In this document: piece by piece, positions 40,482 through 49,496 of the stretch
Numbering within the stretch: position 1 is the stretch's first letter
Layout: every line of letters begins with the position of its first letter
Assembly (NCBI RefSeq): GCF_014646215.1
Contig: NZ_BMNA01000001.1
Span: 450,183 to 514,182, forward strand
Source of the DNA: Nakamurella endophytica
Lineage (GTDB): Bacteria; Actinomycetota; Actinomycetes; Mycobacteriales; Nakamurellaceae
Direction: 5' to 3'
Length of the DNA: 64,000 nt
Program-made: the position numbers and the translations under genes
Notes under the pieces: generated by a model
What the model was told of the DNA's origin: nothing
Seen by the model: only the letters and a program-made list of their open reading frames with translations
Database searches by the model: none

Positions 40482-40560
40482 CGGAGGCAACCTCCGTATG
40501 GTTCTAAGCGGAGGCAACCTCCGGATGGCCTGGGCCCGGGCGAACCGGAGGAACCATCCG
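40482..40560. promoter_or_regulatory. Three TetR-type operators
   Basis: CGGAGG-CAA-CCTCCG at 40482-40496 and 40509-40523, both within an identical 18-bp block (40479-40496, 40506-40523). A third copy, CGGAGG-AAC-CATCCG, lies at 40546-40560 with one mismatch. Start-to-start spacing is 27 and 37 bp. The third site is near the expected -35 of the MFS gene. Confidence 0.8.
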
Positions 40561-40603
40561 TTTCGCCGATGCTACGCCCTCGGGGCGTGGAAGGACCGCA
40601 GTC

Positions 40604-42190
40604 ATGACCTTGTCCCTACCCCACCCGCACCGGTCCGCCGCCGGGCCCGCGACCGGCGACCGGCGCCGGGCCGCCGTGCTGGCGCTGGTGCTCACCGCCC
40701 AGCTGATGGTCACGCTGGACGCCACGATCGTGAACATCGCGCTGCCGGACATCGCCGGCGCGCTGGCGTTCTCGCCCACCGGCCTGTCCTGGGTGGTCAC
40801 CGCCTACACGCTGGTGTTCGGTGGCCTGCTGCTGCTCGGCGCCCGGGCCGGTGACCTGTTCGGCCGGCGCCGCGTCTTCACCGCCGGCATCACCGTCTTC
40901 ACGCTGTCGTCGCTGGCCGGTGGGTTCGCGCAGGATGCGGCGACGCTGCTGGCGGCCCGGGCGGTGCAGGGCGCCGGTGCGGCGCTCGCCGCGCCGTCCG
41001 CTCTGGCCCTGCTGATGACCCTGTTCCCCGGCCGCGCCGAGCGGACCCGGGCGCTGGGCTACTACACGGCCGTGTCGATCGGCGGGTCCGCGCTCGGCCT
41101 GATCGTCGGCGGCGTGCTCACGCAGTGGGTGTCGTGGCGCTGGGTGCTCTTCGTCAACGTGCCGATCGGGCTGGCGGTGCTGGCCGGCGTCCGCGTCCTG
41201 AGCGAGACCGCCCGGTCCCGCGGGCGGGTGGACGTGGCCGGTGCCGTCACCTCGACGCTGGGCATGACCGGCCTGGTCTACGGCTTCGTCCGGGCCGCCG
41301 AGCGGAGCTGGACGGACCCCTTGACCCTGGTCGCCTTCGGCGCCGGTGCCGTCCTGCTCGCCGCGTTCGTCCTGATCGAGCGGCGCAGCAGCTCGCCGAT
41401 CACGCCGTTGCGGCTCTTCGCCGACCGGGACCGCGCCACCAGCTACGTCGCCCGGCTGCTGCTGGTCGCCGGGATGATGGGCATGTTCTTCTTCCTGACG
41501 CAGTTCCTGCAGGAGATCCTGGGCTACTCGGCCGTGGTGACCGGCCTGGCGTTCCTGCCGCTCACCGTCACCCTGTTCGGCTCGTCGCAGCTGTCCGCGC
41601 GGGTGCTGGTCGGCCGGTTCGCCACCCGCACGCTGATCGCCGGCGGGCTGGCCGTGTCCACCGTCGGTCTGGCCTGGCTCACCCGGCTGGACGCCGGCAG
41701 CGGGTACCTGGACCTCCTGCTGCCGCTGCTGCTGTTCGGTCTCGGCAACGGCGTCGCGTTCGTCCCGCTCACCGCGGCGTCGCTGTCCGGGGTCGCCCCG
41801 GAGGACTCCGGCGCGGCGTCCGGGCTGGTGAACGTCATGCAGCAGGTCGGCGGTGCCCTCGGGCTCGCCGTGCTGGTGACCGTGTTCGGCAGCGCCAGCC
41901 GGTCGGCTGCCGCGAGCGCCACCGGGACGGCCGCCGACCGGGCCAGGGCCGCGTTCGTCGCCGGGTCCGAGCGCGGCTTCACCGTCGCCGCGATCTTCCT
42001 GGCGGCCACCGTGCTGCTGGTGCTGGTCGCCCTGCGGCGCAGCCCGCGGCCCGTCGCCGCACGTGCCGTGGGGGCCGACAGCGCGCCGGCGGCCGCCACC
42101 GCGCCGGCCGCCGTGACCGCGGTGAGCGACGCGGCCGACGTGCTCGCCGAGCTCGACGGCGCACCGCGGCCGGCCGCGGCCACCGCCTGA
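40604..42190 (+). CDS. MFS drug:proton antiporter (DHA2, EmrB/QacA-like)
   Basis: 528 residues, about 14 hydrophobic helices. Signatures: LDATIVNIALPDIAGAL (motif D1), GARAGDLFGRRRVF (motif A), LGLIVGGVLTQWVSWRWVLF (motif C). The C-terminal 40 residues are Ala-rich. Exports drugs or metabolites by proton exchange. ATG at 40604 with GGAAGGA upstream. Regulated by the divergent TetR. A 14-bp hairpin terminator follows. Confidence 0.92.
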   Translation: MTLSLPHPHRSAAGPATGDRRRAAVLALVLTAQLMVTLDATIVNIALPDIAGALAFSPTGLSWVVTAYTLVFGGLLLLGARAGDLFGRRRVFTAGITVFTLSSLAGGFAQDAATLLAARAVQGAGAALAAPSALALLMTLFPGRAERTRALGYYTAVSIGGSALGLIVGGVLTQWVSWRWVLFVNVPIGLAVLAGVRVLSETARSRGRVDVAGAVTSTLGMTGLVYGFVRAAERSWTDPLTLVAFGAGAVLLAAFVLIERRSSSPITPLRLFADRDRATSYVARLLLVAGMMGMFFFLTQFLQEILGYSAVVTGLAFLPLTVTLFGSSQLSARVLVGRFATRTLIAGGLAVSTVGLAWLTRLDAGSGYLDLLLPLLLFGLGNGVAFVPLTAASLSGVAPEDSGAASGLVNVMQQVGGALGLAVLVTVFGSASRSAAASATGTAADRARAAFVAGSERGFTVAAIFLAATVLLVLVALRRSPRPVAARAVGADSAPAAATAPAAVTAVSDAADVLAELDGAPRPAAATA

Positions 42191-42203
42191 GCGGTCCGCC
42201 GGT

Positions 42204-42237
42204 CACCGGCCCGGGGCAGCTGCGCCCCGGGCCGGTG
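42204..42237. terminator. Bidirectional 14-bp hairpin between MFS and gnd
   Basis: CACCGGCCCGGGGC, loop AGCTGC, GCCCCGGGCCGGTG, perfect, between two convergent stops (42190 and 42258). Confidence 0.75.
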
Positions 42238-42257
42238 GCGTGTCCGGGGTCCGGCGC

Positions 42258-43745
42258 TCAGCGACGGGGCTTGGCCTCCTGCGGGCCGAGACCGCCCTCG
42301 GCGGAGATCTCCGACCGGTCGCCCGACCACAGGGTGTGGAAGACGCCGTCCCGGTCCACCCGCCGGTAGGTGTGGGCTCCGAAGTAGTCGCGCTGCCCCT
42401 GGATGAGCGCGGCGGGCAGCCGCTCGGCGCGGAGCCCGTCGTAGTAGGCCAGCGCGGCGGCGAAGCCGGGCGTCGGGATGCCCGACTGGGCCGCCCCGGC
42501 GACGACCCGCCGCCACGAGTCCTGGGCGTGCCCGATCGCCTCGGTGAAGTAGGGCGCGAACAGCAGGCTCGCCGGTCGCTCGCCGGCGTCCCGGTAGGCC
42601 TCGGTGATCCGGTTGAGGAACTTGGCCCGGATGATGCAGCCGCCGCGCCAGATCCGGGCGACCGCGCCGAGGTCGATGTCCCAGTTCCACTGGGCGGCGC
42701 CGGCGACGATCTCGTCCAGGCCCTGGGCGTAGGCGATGATCTTGGAGGCGTACAGCGCCGCCCGGACGTCCTCGACGAAGGCGTCGACGTCGCGGACCTG
42801 CCAGCTCTGCGAGGGCCCCGGCAGGCCGATCTGCTGGGCGGCCGCCCGCTGCTCGGGCAGCGAGGACAGCCCGCGGGCGAACACCGCCTCGGCGATGCCG
42901 GACACCGGGACGCCCAGGTCGAGCGCGGTCTGCACCGTCCAGGTGCCGGTGCCCTTCATGCCGGCGGCGTCCACGATGACGTCCACCAGCGGCGTGCCGG
43001 TGTCGGCGTCGACCTGGCGAAGCACCTCCGCGGTGATCTGGATCAGGAACGAGTCCAGGTCGCCGCGGTTCCAGTCGGCGAAGACGTCGGCGATGGCCGT
43101 GGGCTCCAGGCCGGCGCCGCGCCGCAGGAGGTCGTAGGCCTCCGCGATGAGCTGCATGTCGGCGTACTCGATGCCGTTGTGCACCATCTTGACGAAGTGA
43201 CCAGCACCGTCCGCGCCGATGTGCGTGCAGCAGGGTTCGCCGTCGACGTGGGCCGAGATCTTCTCGAGTATCGGGCCCAGGGACTCGTACGCGGTGGCCG
43301 AGCCGCCCGGCATGATCGACGGCCCGTTGAGCGCGCCTTCCTCGCCACCGGAGATGCCGCAGCCGACGAAGTGGATCTGTCGCTCGCGCAGCGCGGCCTC
43401 ACGGCGCTGGGTGTCCTGGAAGCGGGCGTTGCCGCCGTCGATGAGGATGTCGCCGGGCTCCAGCAGCTCGGCCAGCTCGTCGATGACGGCGTCGGTCGGG
43501 CCGCCGGCCTTGACCATGATGATCACCTTGCGCGGGGTGGCCAGCGAGGCGACGAAGTCCGCCATGGAGTGCGACGGGACGAACGTGCCGTCGCCGCCGT
43601 GCTCGGTGATCAGGTCGTCGACCTTGGCGCTGGTGCGGTTGTGGACCGCGGTGACGAAGCCCTTGCTCGCGAAGTTGCGGGCCAGGTTGGACCCCATCAC
43701 CGCCAGTCCGGTCACCCCGATGTCGGCCTTCGGTGCTGCGGACAT
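42258..43745 (-). CDS. gnd: NADP-dependent 6-phosphogluconate dehydrogenase
   Basis: 495 residues, the long decarboxylating form of the pentose phosphate pathway. NADP fold GVTGLAVMGSNLARN, substrate motif FVGCGISGGEEGALNGPSIM, catalytic Lys/Asn in GHFVKMVHNGIEYADMQLI, C-terminal HTLWSG. ATG with AGGAGG 6 nt upstream. Transcribed alone, leftward. Confidence 0.96.
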   Translation of the reverse strand: MSAAPKADIGVTGLAVMGSNLARNFASKGFVTAVHNRTSAKVDDLITEHGGDGTFVPSHSMADFVASLATPRKVIIMVKAGGPTDAVIDELAELLEPGDILIDGGNARFQDTQRREAALRERQIHFVGCGISGGEEGALNGPSIMPGGSATAYESLGPILEKISAHVDGEPCCTHIGADGAGHFVKMVHNGIEYADMQLIAEAYDLLRRGAGLEPTAIADVFADWNRGDLDSFLIQITAEVLRQVDADTGTPLVDVIVDAAGMKGTGTWTVQTALDLGVPVSGIAEAVFARGLSSLPEQRAAAQQIGLPGPSQSWQVRDVDAFVEDVRAALYASKIIAYAQGLDEIVAGAAQWNWDIDLGAVARIWRGGCIIRAKFLNRITEAYRDAGERPASLLFAPYFTEAIGHAQDSWRRVVAGAAQSGIPTPGFAAALAYYDGLRAERLPAALIQGQRDYFGAHTYRRVDRDGVFHTLWSGDRSEISAEGGLGPQEAKPRR

Positions 43746-43896
43746 GCGGACCTCCTGCTGGTCGGGACGGAGAGGGACTGCGACAAACGTGGGAGCGCCG
43801 GCGACCGGGGTCGCGGACGGCGGGGACAGCCTTGCCTACCCCGGCCGGATGCCGTCCGGCGGGTCGGCCGGGCGTCCGGCTGCCCGGCGGCCGGGG

Positions 43897-44367
43897 TCAG
43901 CCGGACAGGGCGGAGCGGACGGCGGCGGCGACCCGGCTGCCGTCGGCGCGGCCGGCGATCTGCGGCTGCACCAGCTTCATGACGGCGCCCATCTGCTGCG
44001 GGCCGGGGGCCGCACCGGTGTCCGCGGCGACGGTCGCGACCGCCGCCGCGACCAGCTCCGACAGCTCGTCGTCGGAGAGCTGGGCGGGCAGGTAGCCGGT
44101 CAGCACGGCGGCTTCCGCCTGCTCGCGGGCGGCGAGCTCCGGCCGGCCGGCCCCGTCGAAGGCCTCCGAGGCCTCCCGGCGCTTGCGGACCTCGCGGGTC
44201 AACACGGACACGACGTCGGCGTCGCTGAGCACCCGGGCCGTGTCGCCGGCCACCTCCTCGTTGGTGATGGCGGCGAGCGCCATCCGCAGCGTGGACACCC
44301 CCACGGCGTCCCGCTCCTTCATCGCCCGGGTCAGGTCGCCGCGGATCCGCTCCTTCAACGTCGCCAT
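43897..44367 (-). CDS. YqeY/GatB-related protein
   Basis: 156-residue YqeY family protein, related to the tail domain of GatB. Motifs: MATLKERIRGDLTRAMKERD, STLRMALAAITNEEV, LTGYLPAQLSDDEL, MGAVMKLVQPQIAGRADGS. Role unknown; may bind tRNA. ATG with GGATGAGG upstream, 37 bases after rsmI. Confidence 0.9.
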   Translation of the reverse strand: MATLKERIRGDLTRAMKERDAVGVSTLRMALAAITNEEVAGDTARVLSDADVVSVLTREVRKRREASEAFDGAGRPELAAREQAEAAVLTGYLPAQLSDDELSELVAAAVATVAADTGAAPGPQQMGAVMKLVQPQIAGRADGSRVAAAVRSALSG

Positions 44368-44404
44368 GACCTCATCCTGCCCGCACGGTCCAGCAGGGTG
44401 GCGA

Positions 44405-45277
44405 TCACCGGTGCGCCGCGTCGTACACCCGGCGGCGCGGCACACCCGATCGGTCGGCCACCTCGTCGACGGCGTCCCGCCGGGTCCGGCCAGCGGCGAC
44501 GAGCTCGGCGACCTGTGCGGCCAGCTCGGCGTCCCCGATCTCGACCGCCACGACCGGTGCCCCCGCCACCACCAGTGTGATTTCGCCGCGGACACCGTCC
44601 AGGCCGGCGGCGAGCTCGCCGAGGGTGCCGCGGCGGACCTCCTCGTGCATCTTGGTCAGCTCCCGGCACAGCGCGGCGGGCCGGTCCGCGCCGAACGCCT
44701 GGACCATCGCACCGACCGTGTCGGCGATGCGGTGCACCGACTCGAAGAACACCATCGTCCGGCGCTCACCGGCCAACTCGCGCAGCGCCCTGGACCGCTC
44801 CCCTGCCTTGCGCGGCGGGAAGCCCTCGAACGTCCAGCGGTCCGACGGCAGCCCGGACAGCGCCAGCGCGGTGACCACCGCAGACGGGCCGGGGACCGAG
44901 GTGACCCGCAGCCCCGCCGCCGCGGCCGCCGCCACCAACCGGTACCCCGGGTCGGACACCGACGGCATGCCGGCGTCGGTCACCAGCAGCACCCGGCCGC
45001 CGCCGCGGATCCGGTCGAGGATGCCGGGGATCCGCGCACCCTCCACCGCCTCGTAGTACGACACCACCGGGCAGTGCACGGCCACGTCCAGGTCGGCGGC
45101 CAGCCGCAGCAGCCGGCGGGTGTCCTCCGCCGCGACGAGGTCCGCGGTGCGCAGCGCCTCGACCAGCGCCGGCGAGGCGTCGGCCGGCCGGCCCAGCGGT
45201 GTCCCGCCCAGGATCAGCACGCCGCCCGGCGGCTCGCCCGCGATGCGCCCGGCGTCCGGGTTCACGCCGGTGTTCAC
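44405..45277 (-). CDS. rsmI: 16S rRNA (cytidine1402-2'-O)-methyltransferase
   Basis: 290 residues, tetrapyrrole-methylase fold. Motifs: GTPLGRPADASPALVEAL, AAEDTRRLLRL, VTDAGMPSVSDPGYRLV, GFPPRKAGERSR. Methylates C1402 of 16S rRNA. The GTG at 45277 is preferred because TAAGGT lies 7 nt upstream (leaderless); the GTG at 45286 is an in-frame alternative. Divergent from pmt with a 24-base gap, the same neighbour pair as in mycobacteria. Confidence 0.92.
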   Translation of the reverse strand: MNTGVNPDAGRIAGEPPGGVLILGGTPLGRPADASPALVEALRTADLVAAEDTRRLLRLAADLDVAVHCPVVSYYEAVEGARIPGILDRIRGGGRVLLVTDAGMPSVSDPGYRLVAAAAAAGLRVTSVPGPSAVVTALALSGLPSDRWTFEGFPPRKAGERSRALRELAGERRTMVFFESVHRIADTVGAMVQAFGADRPAALCRELTKMHEEVRRGTLGELAAGLDGVRGEITLVVAGAPVVAVEIGDAELAAQVAELVAAGRTRRDAVDEVADRSGVPRRRVYDAAHR

Positions 45278-45284
45278 CGGGCCC

Positions 45285-45294
45285 ACCTTACGAT
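45285..45294. promoter_or_regulatory. Overlapping divergent -10 boxes for rsmI and pmt
   Basis: Plus strand TACGAT (45289-45294), 7 nt before the pmt ATG. Minus strand TAAGGT (45290-45285), 7 nt before the rsmI GTG. The two boxes share the TA at 45289-45290. Both mRNAs would be leaderless. Confidence 0.5.
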
Positions 45295-45301
45295 CGCGGG
45301 C

Positions 45302-47092
45302 ATGACCGCCCCGCCGCTCGTCGACCCTGCCGGCGGCCGATCGCCCGCCGCGGGTGACGGTCCCGACGGGGGGACGCCGCCGGACCCCTCGGCCCTGCAC
45401 CGCACCGGCCGCGGCAGCACCGTCCCGCTGGTCGACGATCTGGACCCGAGCCAGGCCCGGCCGGACCCGGCCGCCGACGTGGTGGCGATCGGCGAGGTGC
45501 CGCCCGTGCGCCGCCCGGTGCGTCCGGAGCGGCGCCGGCTGCCCGACCCGCCGACCGACCGGCTGCGCGCCTGGCTGGTCACCGCCGGGCTGGCGCTGAT
45601 CGGCGGGCTGCTGCGGCTGTGGAACGTGGGGCAGGCCGCTGATGGGGGGGTCGGCGGGTCCGGATCGGTCCCCACGCCGCTGTTCGACGAGAAGTACTAC
45701 GCCGTGCAGGCCGCCGAGGTCATCCGCAACGGCGGCATCGAGGACAACCAGGCGTTCGGCGTGGTGGTGCACCCGCCGCTGGGCAAGCAGATCATCGCGC
45801 TCGGCGAGATGCTGCTGGGCTACAACCCGACCGGCTGGCGGATCTCGTCGGTGGTGGCCGGGACGATCATCATCGCCCTGATGGTCCGGGTGGTCCGCCG
45901 GATGACCCGCTCCACGCTGGTCGGCGCCATCGCCGGCGTGCTGGTCATCTGCGACGGGGTCAGCCACGTGCAGGCCCGCACGGCGCTGCTCGACGTGTTC
46001 CAGGAGCTGTTCATCCTCGCGGCGTTCGCCTGTCTGATCGCCGACCGGGACCAGGTGCGGGCCCGGCTGAACCGGTCGGTCGCCGACCCCGACGCCTTCT
46101 TGCCCACCCGCGGCCCGGGATTCTGGCGGCGCAGCGGCGAGCGCGCGGGCGTCGCGCTGGGCGCCCGCTGGTGGCGCTTCGGATGCGGGCTGTTCCTGGG
46201 GCTGACCACGTCGGTCAAGTGGTCCGGCTTCTACTGGATCGCCGCGTTCGGCATCCTCAGCGTCGTCTGGGACATCACCGCGCGGCGCGAGGCTGGCATC
46301 CGCACCCCGGTGGTGGCCGTGATCCGGCGCGACCTGCTGCCCTCGCTCTGGTCCCTGGCGGTCGTGCCGATCGCGACCTACGTCGCGTCGTGGTGGGCCT
46401 GGTTCGCCTCCGAGGACGGGTGGGCCCGGCACATCTTCGTCGCCGACACCGAGAACTGGACCAGCACCGGGCTGCAGAAGATCGCCGCGGTCTGGCACAA
46501 CTCGCTGTGGCAGTGGACGTGGAAGATGCTCGACTTCCACTCCAGCCTGCTCACCCCGACCAACCCCGCGGACCGGCACCCGTGGGAGTCCAAGCCCTGG
46601 ACGTGGCCGATCGGCACCCGGCCGGTGCTCTACTACGTGTCCTCGGGGCAGAGCGGCTGCGGCGACGGACGTACCGACTGCATCGGCCGGATCTTCCTGA
46701 TCGGCACGCCGGCGCTGTGGTGGGTGTCGCTGTTCGTCGCCGGCTGGGCGCTGTGGCGGGCGATCGGCCGGCTCGACTGGCGCTACGCCGCGGTGCTGGT
46801 CGGCTACGGGGCCGGGTACGTCCCCTGGTTCTTCAACCTCGACCGCCAGATGTACTTCTTCTACGTCACCCCGCTGGCGCCGTTCCTGGTCATCGGCATC
46901 AGCCTGGTGCTCGGCGACGTCCTCGGCCGGGCCCGCGCCGGGGTGGAGAAACGGTTCCTGTCGGTGGCGGTGGTGGCCGTCTACGTGGGGCTGGTGGTGG
47001 CCAACTTCATCTGGCTGCTGCCGATCCTGCAGGGCGACCCGATCACGCAGGACCGGCTGACCGCCGAGACCTGGCTGCCGTCCTGGGGGTGA
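45302..47092 (+). CDS. pmt: Protein O-mannosyltransferase (GT39, Pmt)
   Basis: 596-residue GT39 membrane enzyme that mannosylates exported proteins from polyprenyl-phospho-mannose. A Pro/Arg-rich leader (~90 residues) precedes about 11 membrane helices. The catalytic acidic pair is in PLFDEKYYAVQAAEVI, then HPPLGKQIIALGE; C-terminal WFFNLDRQMYFFYVTPLAPF matches the MIR-less bacterial form. ATG at 45302 with no ribosome site, behind a TACGAT box. Supports a Ser/Thr-mannosylated secretome, fitting the many Ala/Pro/Thr-rich exported proteins here. Confidence 0.93.
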   Translation: MTAPPLVDPAGGRSPAAGDGPDGGTPPDPSALHRTGRGSTVPLVDDLDPSQARPDPAADVVAIGEVPPVRRPVRPERRRLPDPPTDRLRAWLVTAGLALIGGLLRLWNVGQAADGGVGGSGSVPTPLFDEKYYAVQAAEVIRNGGIEDNQAFGVVVHPPLGKQIIALGEMLLGYNPTGWRISSVVAGTIIIALMVRVVRRMTRSTLVGAIAGVLVICDGVSHVQARTALLDVFQELFILAAFACLIADRDQVRARLNRSVADPDAFLPTRGPGFWRRSGERAGVALGARWWRFGCGLFLGLTTSVKWSGFYWIAAFGILSVVWDITARREAGIRTPVVAVIRRDLLPSLWSLAVVPIATYVASWWAWFASEDGWARHIFVADTENWTSTGLQKIAAVWHNSLWQWTWKMLDFHSSLLTPTNPADRHPWESKPWTWPIGTRPVLYYVSSGQSGCGDGRTDCIGRIFLIGTPALWWVSLFVAGWALWRAIGRLDWRYAAVLVGYGAGYVPWFFNLDRQMYFFYVTPLAPFLVIGISLVLGDVLGRARAGVEKRFLSVAVVAVYVGLVVANFIWLLPILQGDPITQDRLTAETWLPSWG

Positions 47093-47247
47093 TCCCGCCA
47101 CGGCTCCCCGACGACTCTGTCAGAGCCGTTGTGGCGCAACCCTTCCGGCGTCCGCGGTGACCGGCTCGGGCGGCCGGTGCCGCTCCGCGCCACGGGTATA
47201 CGGTGGATCTCGGACCGACTTGCACCGACACGTCGAAGGAGCACCGC

Positions 47248-47871
47248 ATGGCCCCGTACACCCTTCCGGACCTGCCCTACGATTTCGGGGCGCTCGAGCC
47301 GCACATCTCCGGGCAGATCACCGAGCTGCACTACACCAAGCACCACCAGACGTACGTGACGACCGCGAACGAGGCCCTCGAGCAGCTCGCCGAGGCCCGC
47401 GAGAAGGAGTCGTTCGGCACGCTGCCGGGCCTGGAGAAGAAGCTGGCCTTCAACCTCGGCGGCCACGTCAACCACTCGATCTGGTGGCCGAGCCTGTCGC
47501 CGAACGGCGGCGACCGTCCCGACGGCGAGCTGGCCGCGGCGATCGACGAGTTCTTCGGCTCGTTCGACGCCTTCCAGAAGCAGTTCACCGCCAACGCCAC
47601 GTCCGTGATGGGTTCCGGCTGGTCGGTGCTCGCCTGGGACTCCCTGGGCCAGCGGCTGAACATCTTCCAGCTGTACGACCAGCAGGGCAACATCCCGGCG
47701 GCGCAGATCCCGGTGCTGATGGTCGACGTCTGGGAGCACGCCTTCTACCTGCAGTACAAGAACGTCAAGGCGGACTACGTCAAAGCCTGGTGGAACGTCG
47801 TGAACTGGGCCGACGCCCAGGCGCGCTTCGCCGCCGCCAAGGCGAACACCGCGGGCCTGGTCATCCTCTGA
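47248..47871 (+). CDS. sodA: Superoxide dismutase (Fe/Mn)
   Basis: 207 residues. Metal ligands: His in [11 protein letters not shown], His in [14 protein letters not shown], Asp and His in [14 protein letters not shown]. Full-length and canonical. ATG with GAAGGAGC 6 nt upstream. TATACG at 47197-47202 is a possible -10. A hairpin terminator follows 31 bases after the stop. Confidence 0.96.
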   Translation: MAPYTLPDLPYDFGALEPHISGQITELHYTKHHQTYVTTANEALEQLAEAREKESFGTLPGLEKKLAFNLGGHVNHSIWWPSLSPNGGDRPDGELAAAIDEFFGSFDAFQKQFTANATSVMGSGWSVLAWDSLGQRLNIFQLYDQQGNIPAAQIPVLMVDVWEHAFYLQYKNVKADYVKAWWNVVNWADAQARFAAAKANTAGLVIL

Positions 47872-47902
47872 CCCGTCCGCAGCCAGAGGTCCGCGACGCC
47901 CC

Positions 47903-47923
47903 CGCCCCCACCGGGTGGGGGCG
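47903..47923 (+). terminator. sodA terminator hairpin
   Basis: CGCCCCCA, loop CCGGG, TGGGGGCG, 31 bases after the sodA stop. Confidence 0.7.
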
Positions 47924-48088
47924 TCGCCGTCTCCCGGCCCGGTGACGGCCGGATCGTTGCTCTCGCTCCATTCTTTGCAAGTCCTCAGCCTCCGGTACGC
48001 CCGCTCACGTCCCCCGCACAGACAGCCGTCCCACCGTGGACCGCAGTGGCCGCCGACCTCGGGCGGCCGATCCCGGAGGGCCTCGAAC

Positions 48089-49327
48089 ATGACTGTGCGT
48101 TCTGCCGCCGGCGCCGCGTCGCCGGACCCCGCCACCACCGACACCCGCGCCTCCCGCCACCGGCGGACCGCACGGCGGGCCGTGGTCGGTGCCGCGGCCG
48201 GTGTGCTGATGCTCGGCGTGGGCAGCGGGGTGGCGGGTGCGACGCCGCCGTCGGTGGTCGCCGCACCGTCCGACTCGACCGCCGACAGCACGGTCAGCGC
48301 CGACTGGGCCGGCTGGGAGGTCACCGGTGGCACCTACACGTCGGTGTCGGCGTCCTGGACGGTGCCCACGGTGACCTGCGCGCCGCGCCGGACCGCCTAC
48401 AGCGCCCACTGGGTAGGCCTGGACGGGGACGGCAGCGAGTCGGTCGAGCAGATCGGCACGTCCAGCGACTGCGACAACGGCACGCCCAGCTACTCGACCT
48501 GGTACGAGTTCTACCCCGCGGCGTCCGTCACGCTGCCGCAGACGGTGAAGCCTGGCGACTCCATGACGGCGTCGGTGACCTCGACCGACTCCGGTTACCG
48601 GCTGGTGCTCACCGACCGGACGCGCGGCTGGACCAAGACTGTCACCGGTCAGGCGCCGGACGCCGAGAACGCCTCGGCCGAGATCATCAGCGAGGCGCCG
48701 TCCGACGGTCGCACCGAGAGCGTGCTGCCGCTGGCCGATTTCGGCTCCGAGACCTTCTCCGACATCCGGGTCGACGGAAAGCGCATCGGCACGCTGTCGA
48801 ACGCCCGGAAGATCGAACTCGCCGACCGCAGCGGCACCACGATGGCCACGGTGTCCCCGCTGACCGGCGACGACACCTTCACGGTCACCTGGAAGGCCGA
48901 GGGATCGACCGGCACCGGATCGGCCGGCGGATCGGGCCGTGGCAGCGGGTCGGGCAGCGGGTCGGGCAGCGGGTCGGGCAGCGGGTCGGGCAGCGGGTCG
49001 GGCAGCGGGTCGGGCAGCGGGTCGGGCAGCAGTGCCGGTGGCTATCCCGGTGGCGGCCCGGGCGGGCTGGACCCGTGGTCGATGGGCGGCTGGGGCCGCG
49101 GCACCGGTGACCTGTCCGGCTCCGGCTGGACCGACCTGGGCAACGGCTGGACGCTGGTCGACCCGTGGAGCACCGGCGGCTGGAGCACCGGCGGCTGGGG
49201 TTCCGGCGACGGCTCCACCGGCGACACCGGCACGACGGGCGACACCGGCAGCGACGAGGCCGTCGGCGCAGCCGCGGGCAGCTCCGGCTCCGGCACCTCC
49301 GCGTTCGCCTGGGGCGGCGGCTGGTGA
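48089..49327 (+). CDS. Secreted G1-type (eqolisin) peptidase with GS-repeat tail
   Basis: 412 residues. Signal region with hydrophobic AVVGAAAGVLMLGVGSGVAG near residue 30. Catalytic domain ~60-270: ADWAGWEVTGG, TAYSAHWVGLDGDGSESVEQ (Gln region of the Gln/Glu dyad), STWYEFYP, and ASAEIISEAPSDG (catalytic Glu region). Then a Gly-Ser run coded by 12-bp repeats and a Gly/Trp/Thr-rich tail. G1 peptidases are acid-active; bacterial members are few. ATG at 48089 with GGAGGG upstream. Two hairpins follow. Confidence 0.85.
   Translation: MTVRSAAGAASPDPATTDTRASRHRRTARRAVVGAAAGVLMLGVGSGVAGATPPSVVAAPSDSTADSTVSADWAGWEVTGGTYTSVSASWTVPTVTCAPRRTAYSAHWVGLDGDGSESVEQIGTSSDCDNGTPSYSTWYEFYPAASVTLPQTVKPGDSMTASVTSTDSGYRLVLTDRTRGWTKTVTGQAPDAENASAEIISEAPSDGRTESVLPLADFGSETFSDIRVDGKRIGTLSNARKIELADRSGTTMATVSPLTGDDTFTVTWKAEGSTGTGSAGGSGRGSGSGSGSGSGSGSGSGSGSGSGSGSGSGSSAGGYPGGGPGGLDPWSMGGWGRGTGDLSGSGWTDLGNGWTLVDPWSTGGWSTGGWGSGDGSTGDTGTTGDTGSDEAVGAAAGSSGSGTSAFAWGGGW
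48941..49030 (+). repeat. 12-bp tandem repeat (7.5 copies) coding Gly-Ser
   Basis: Seven perfect copies of GGCAGCGGGTCG (48941-49024) plus a half unit. Each adds GSGS to the peptidase linker; copy-number change keeps frame. Confidence 0.95.
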
Positions 49328-49332
49328 TCCGC

Positions 49333-49358
49333 GGCCCGGGGCGACACGGCCCCGGGCC
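49333..49358 (+). terminator. Hairpin after the G1 peptidase
   Basis: GGCCCGGGGC, loop GACACG, GCCCCGGGCC, 5 bases after the stop; 10 bp perfect. Confidence 0.7.
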
Positions 49359-49374
49359 CGGCGGCACGATCCAC

Positions 49375-49408
49375 GACACCCGGTGGTCCGTCCGGACCAC
49401 CGGGTGTC
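49375..49408. terminator. Second hairpin, 15 bp
   Basis: GACACCCGGTGGTCC, loop GTCC, GGACCACCGGGTGTC, perfect. It lies 88 bases past the stop of the convergent gene at 49497 and so may terminate that one. Confidence 0.65.
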
Positions 49409-49496
49409 GCCGTTCCACGGGCCGTCGATGCCGGTCGGCAGTGCCCGGTCCAGGTGCCGGTACCGGTGTCCGGGTCGGCCACCCGGCGGGGCCGGA

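Noticed and set aside
43822..43842. DtxR/IdeR iron box before gnd
   Set aside because: Only about 11 of 19 positions match (TAGG..AGGCT..CC); the second half-site is poor and gnd is not a typical target.
47112..47135. Terminator after pmt (CTCTG-T-CAGAG and GTTG-N5-CAAC)
   Set aside because: Stems are only 4-5 bp; too weak to call.
48941..49030. CRISPR-like array
   Set aside because: Unit is 12 bp without spacers and encodes Gly-Ser inside a gene.
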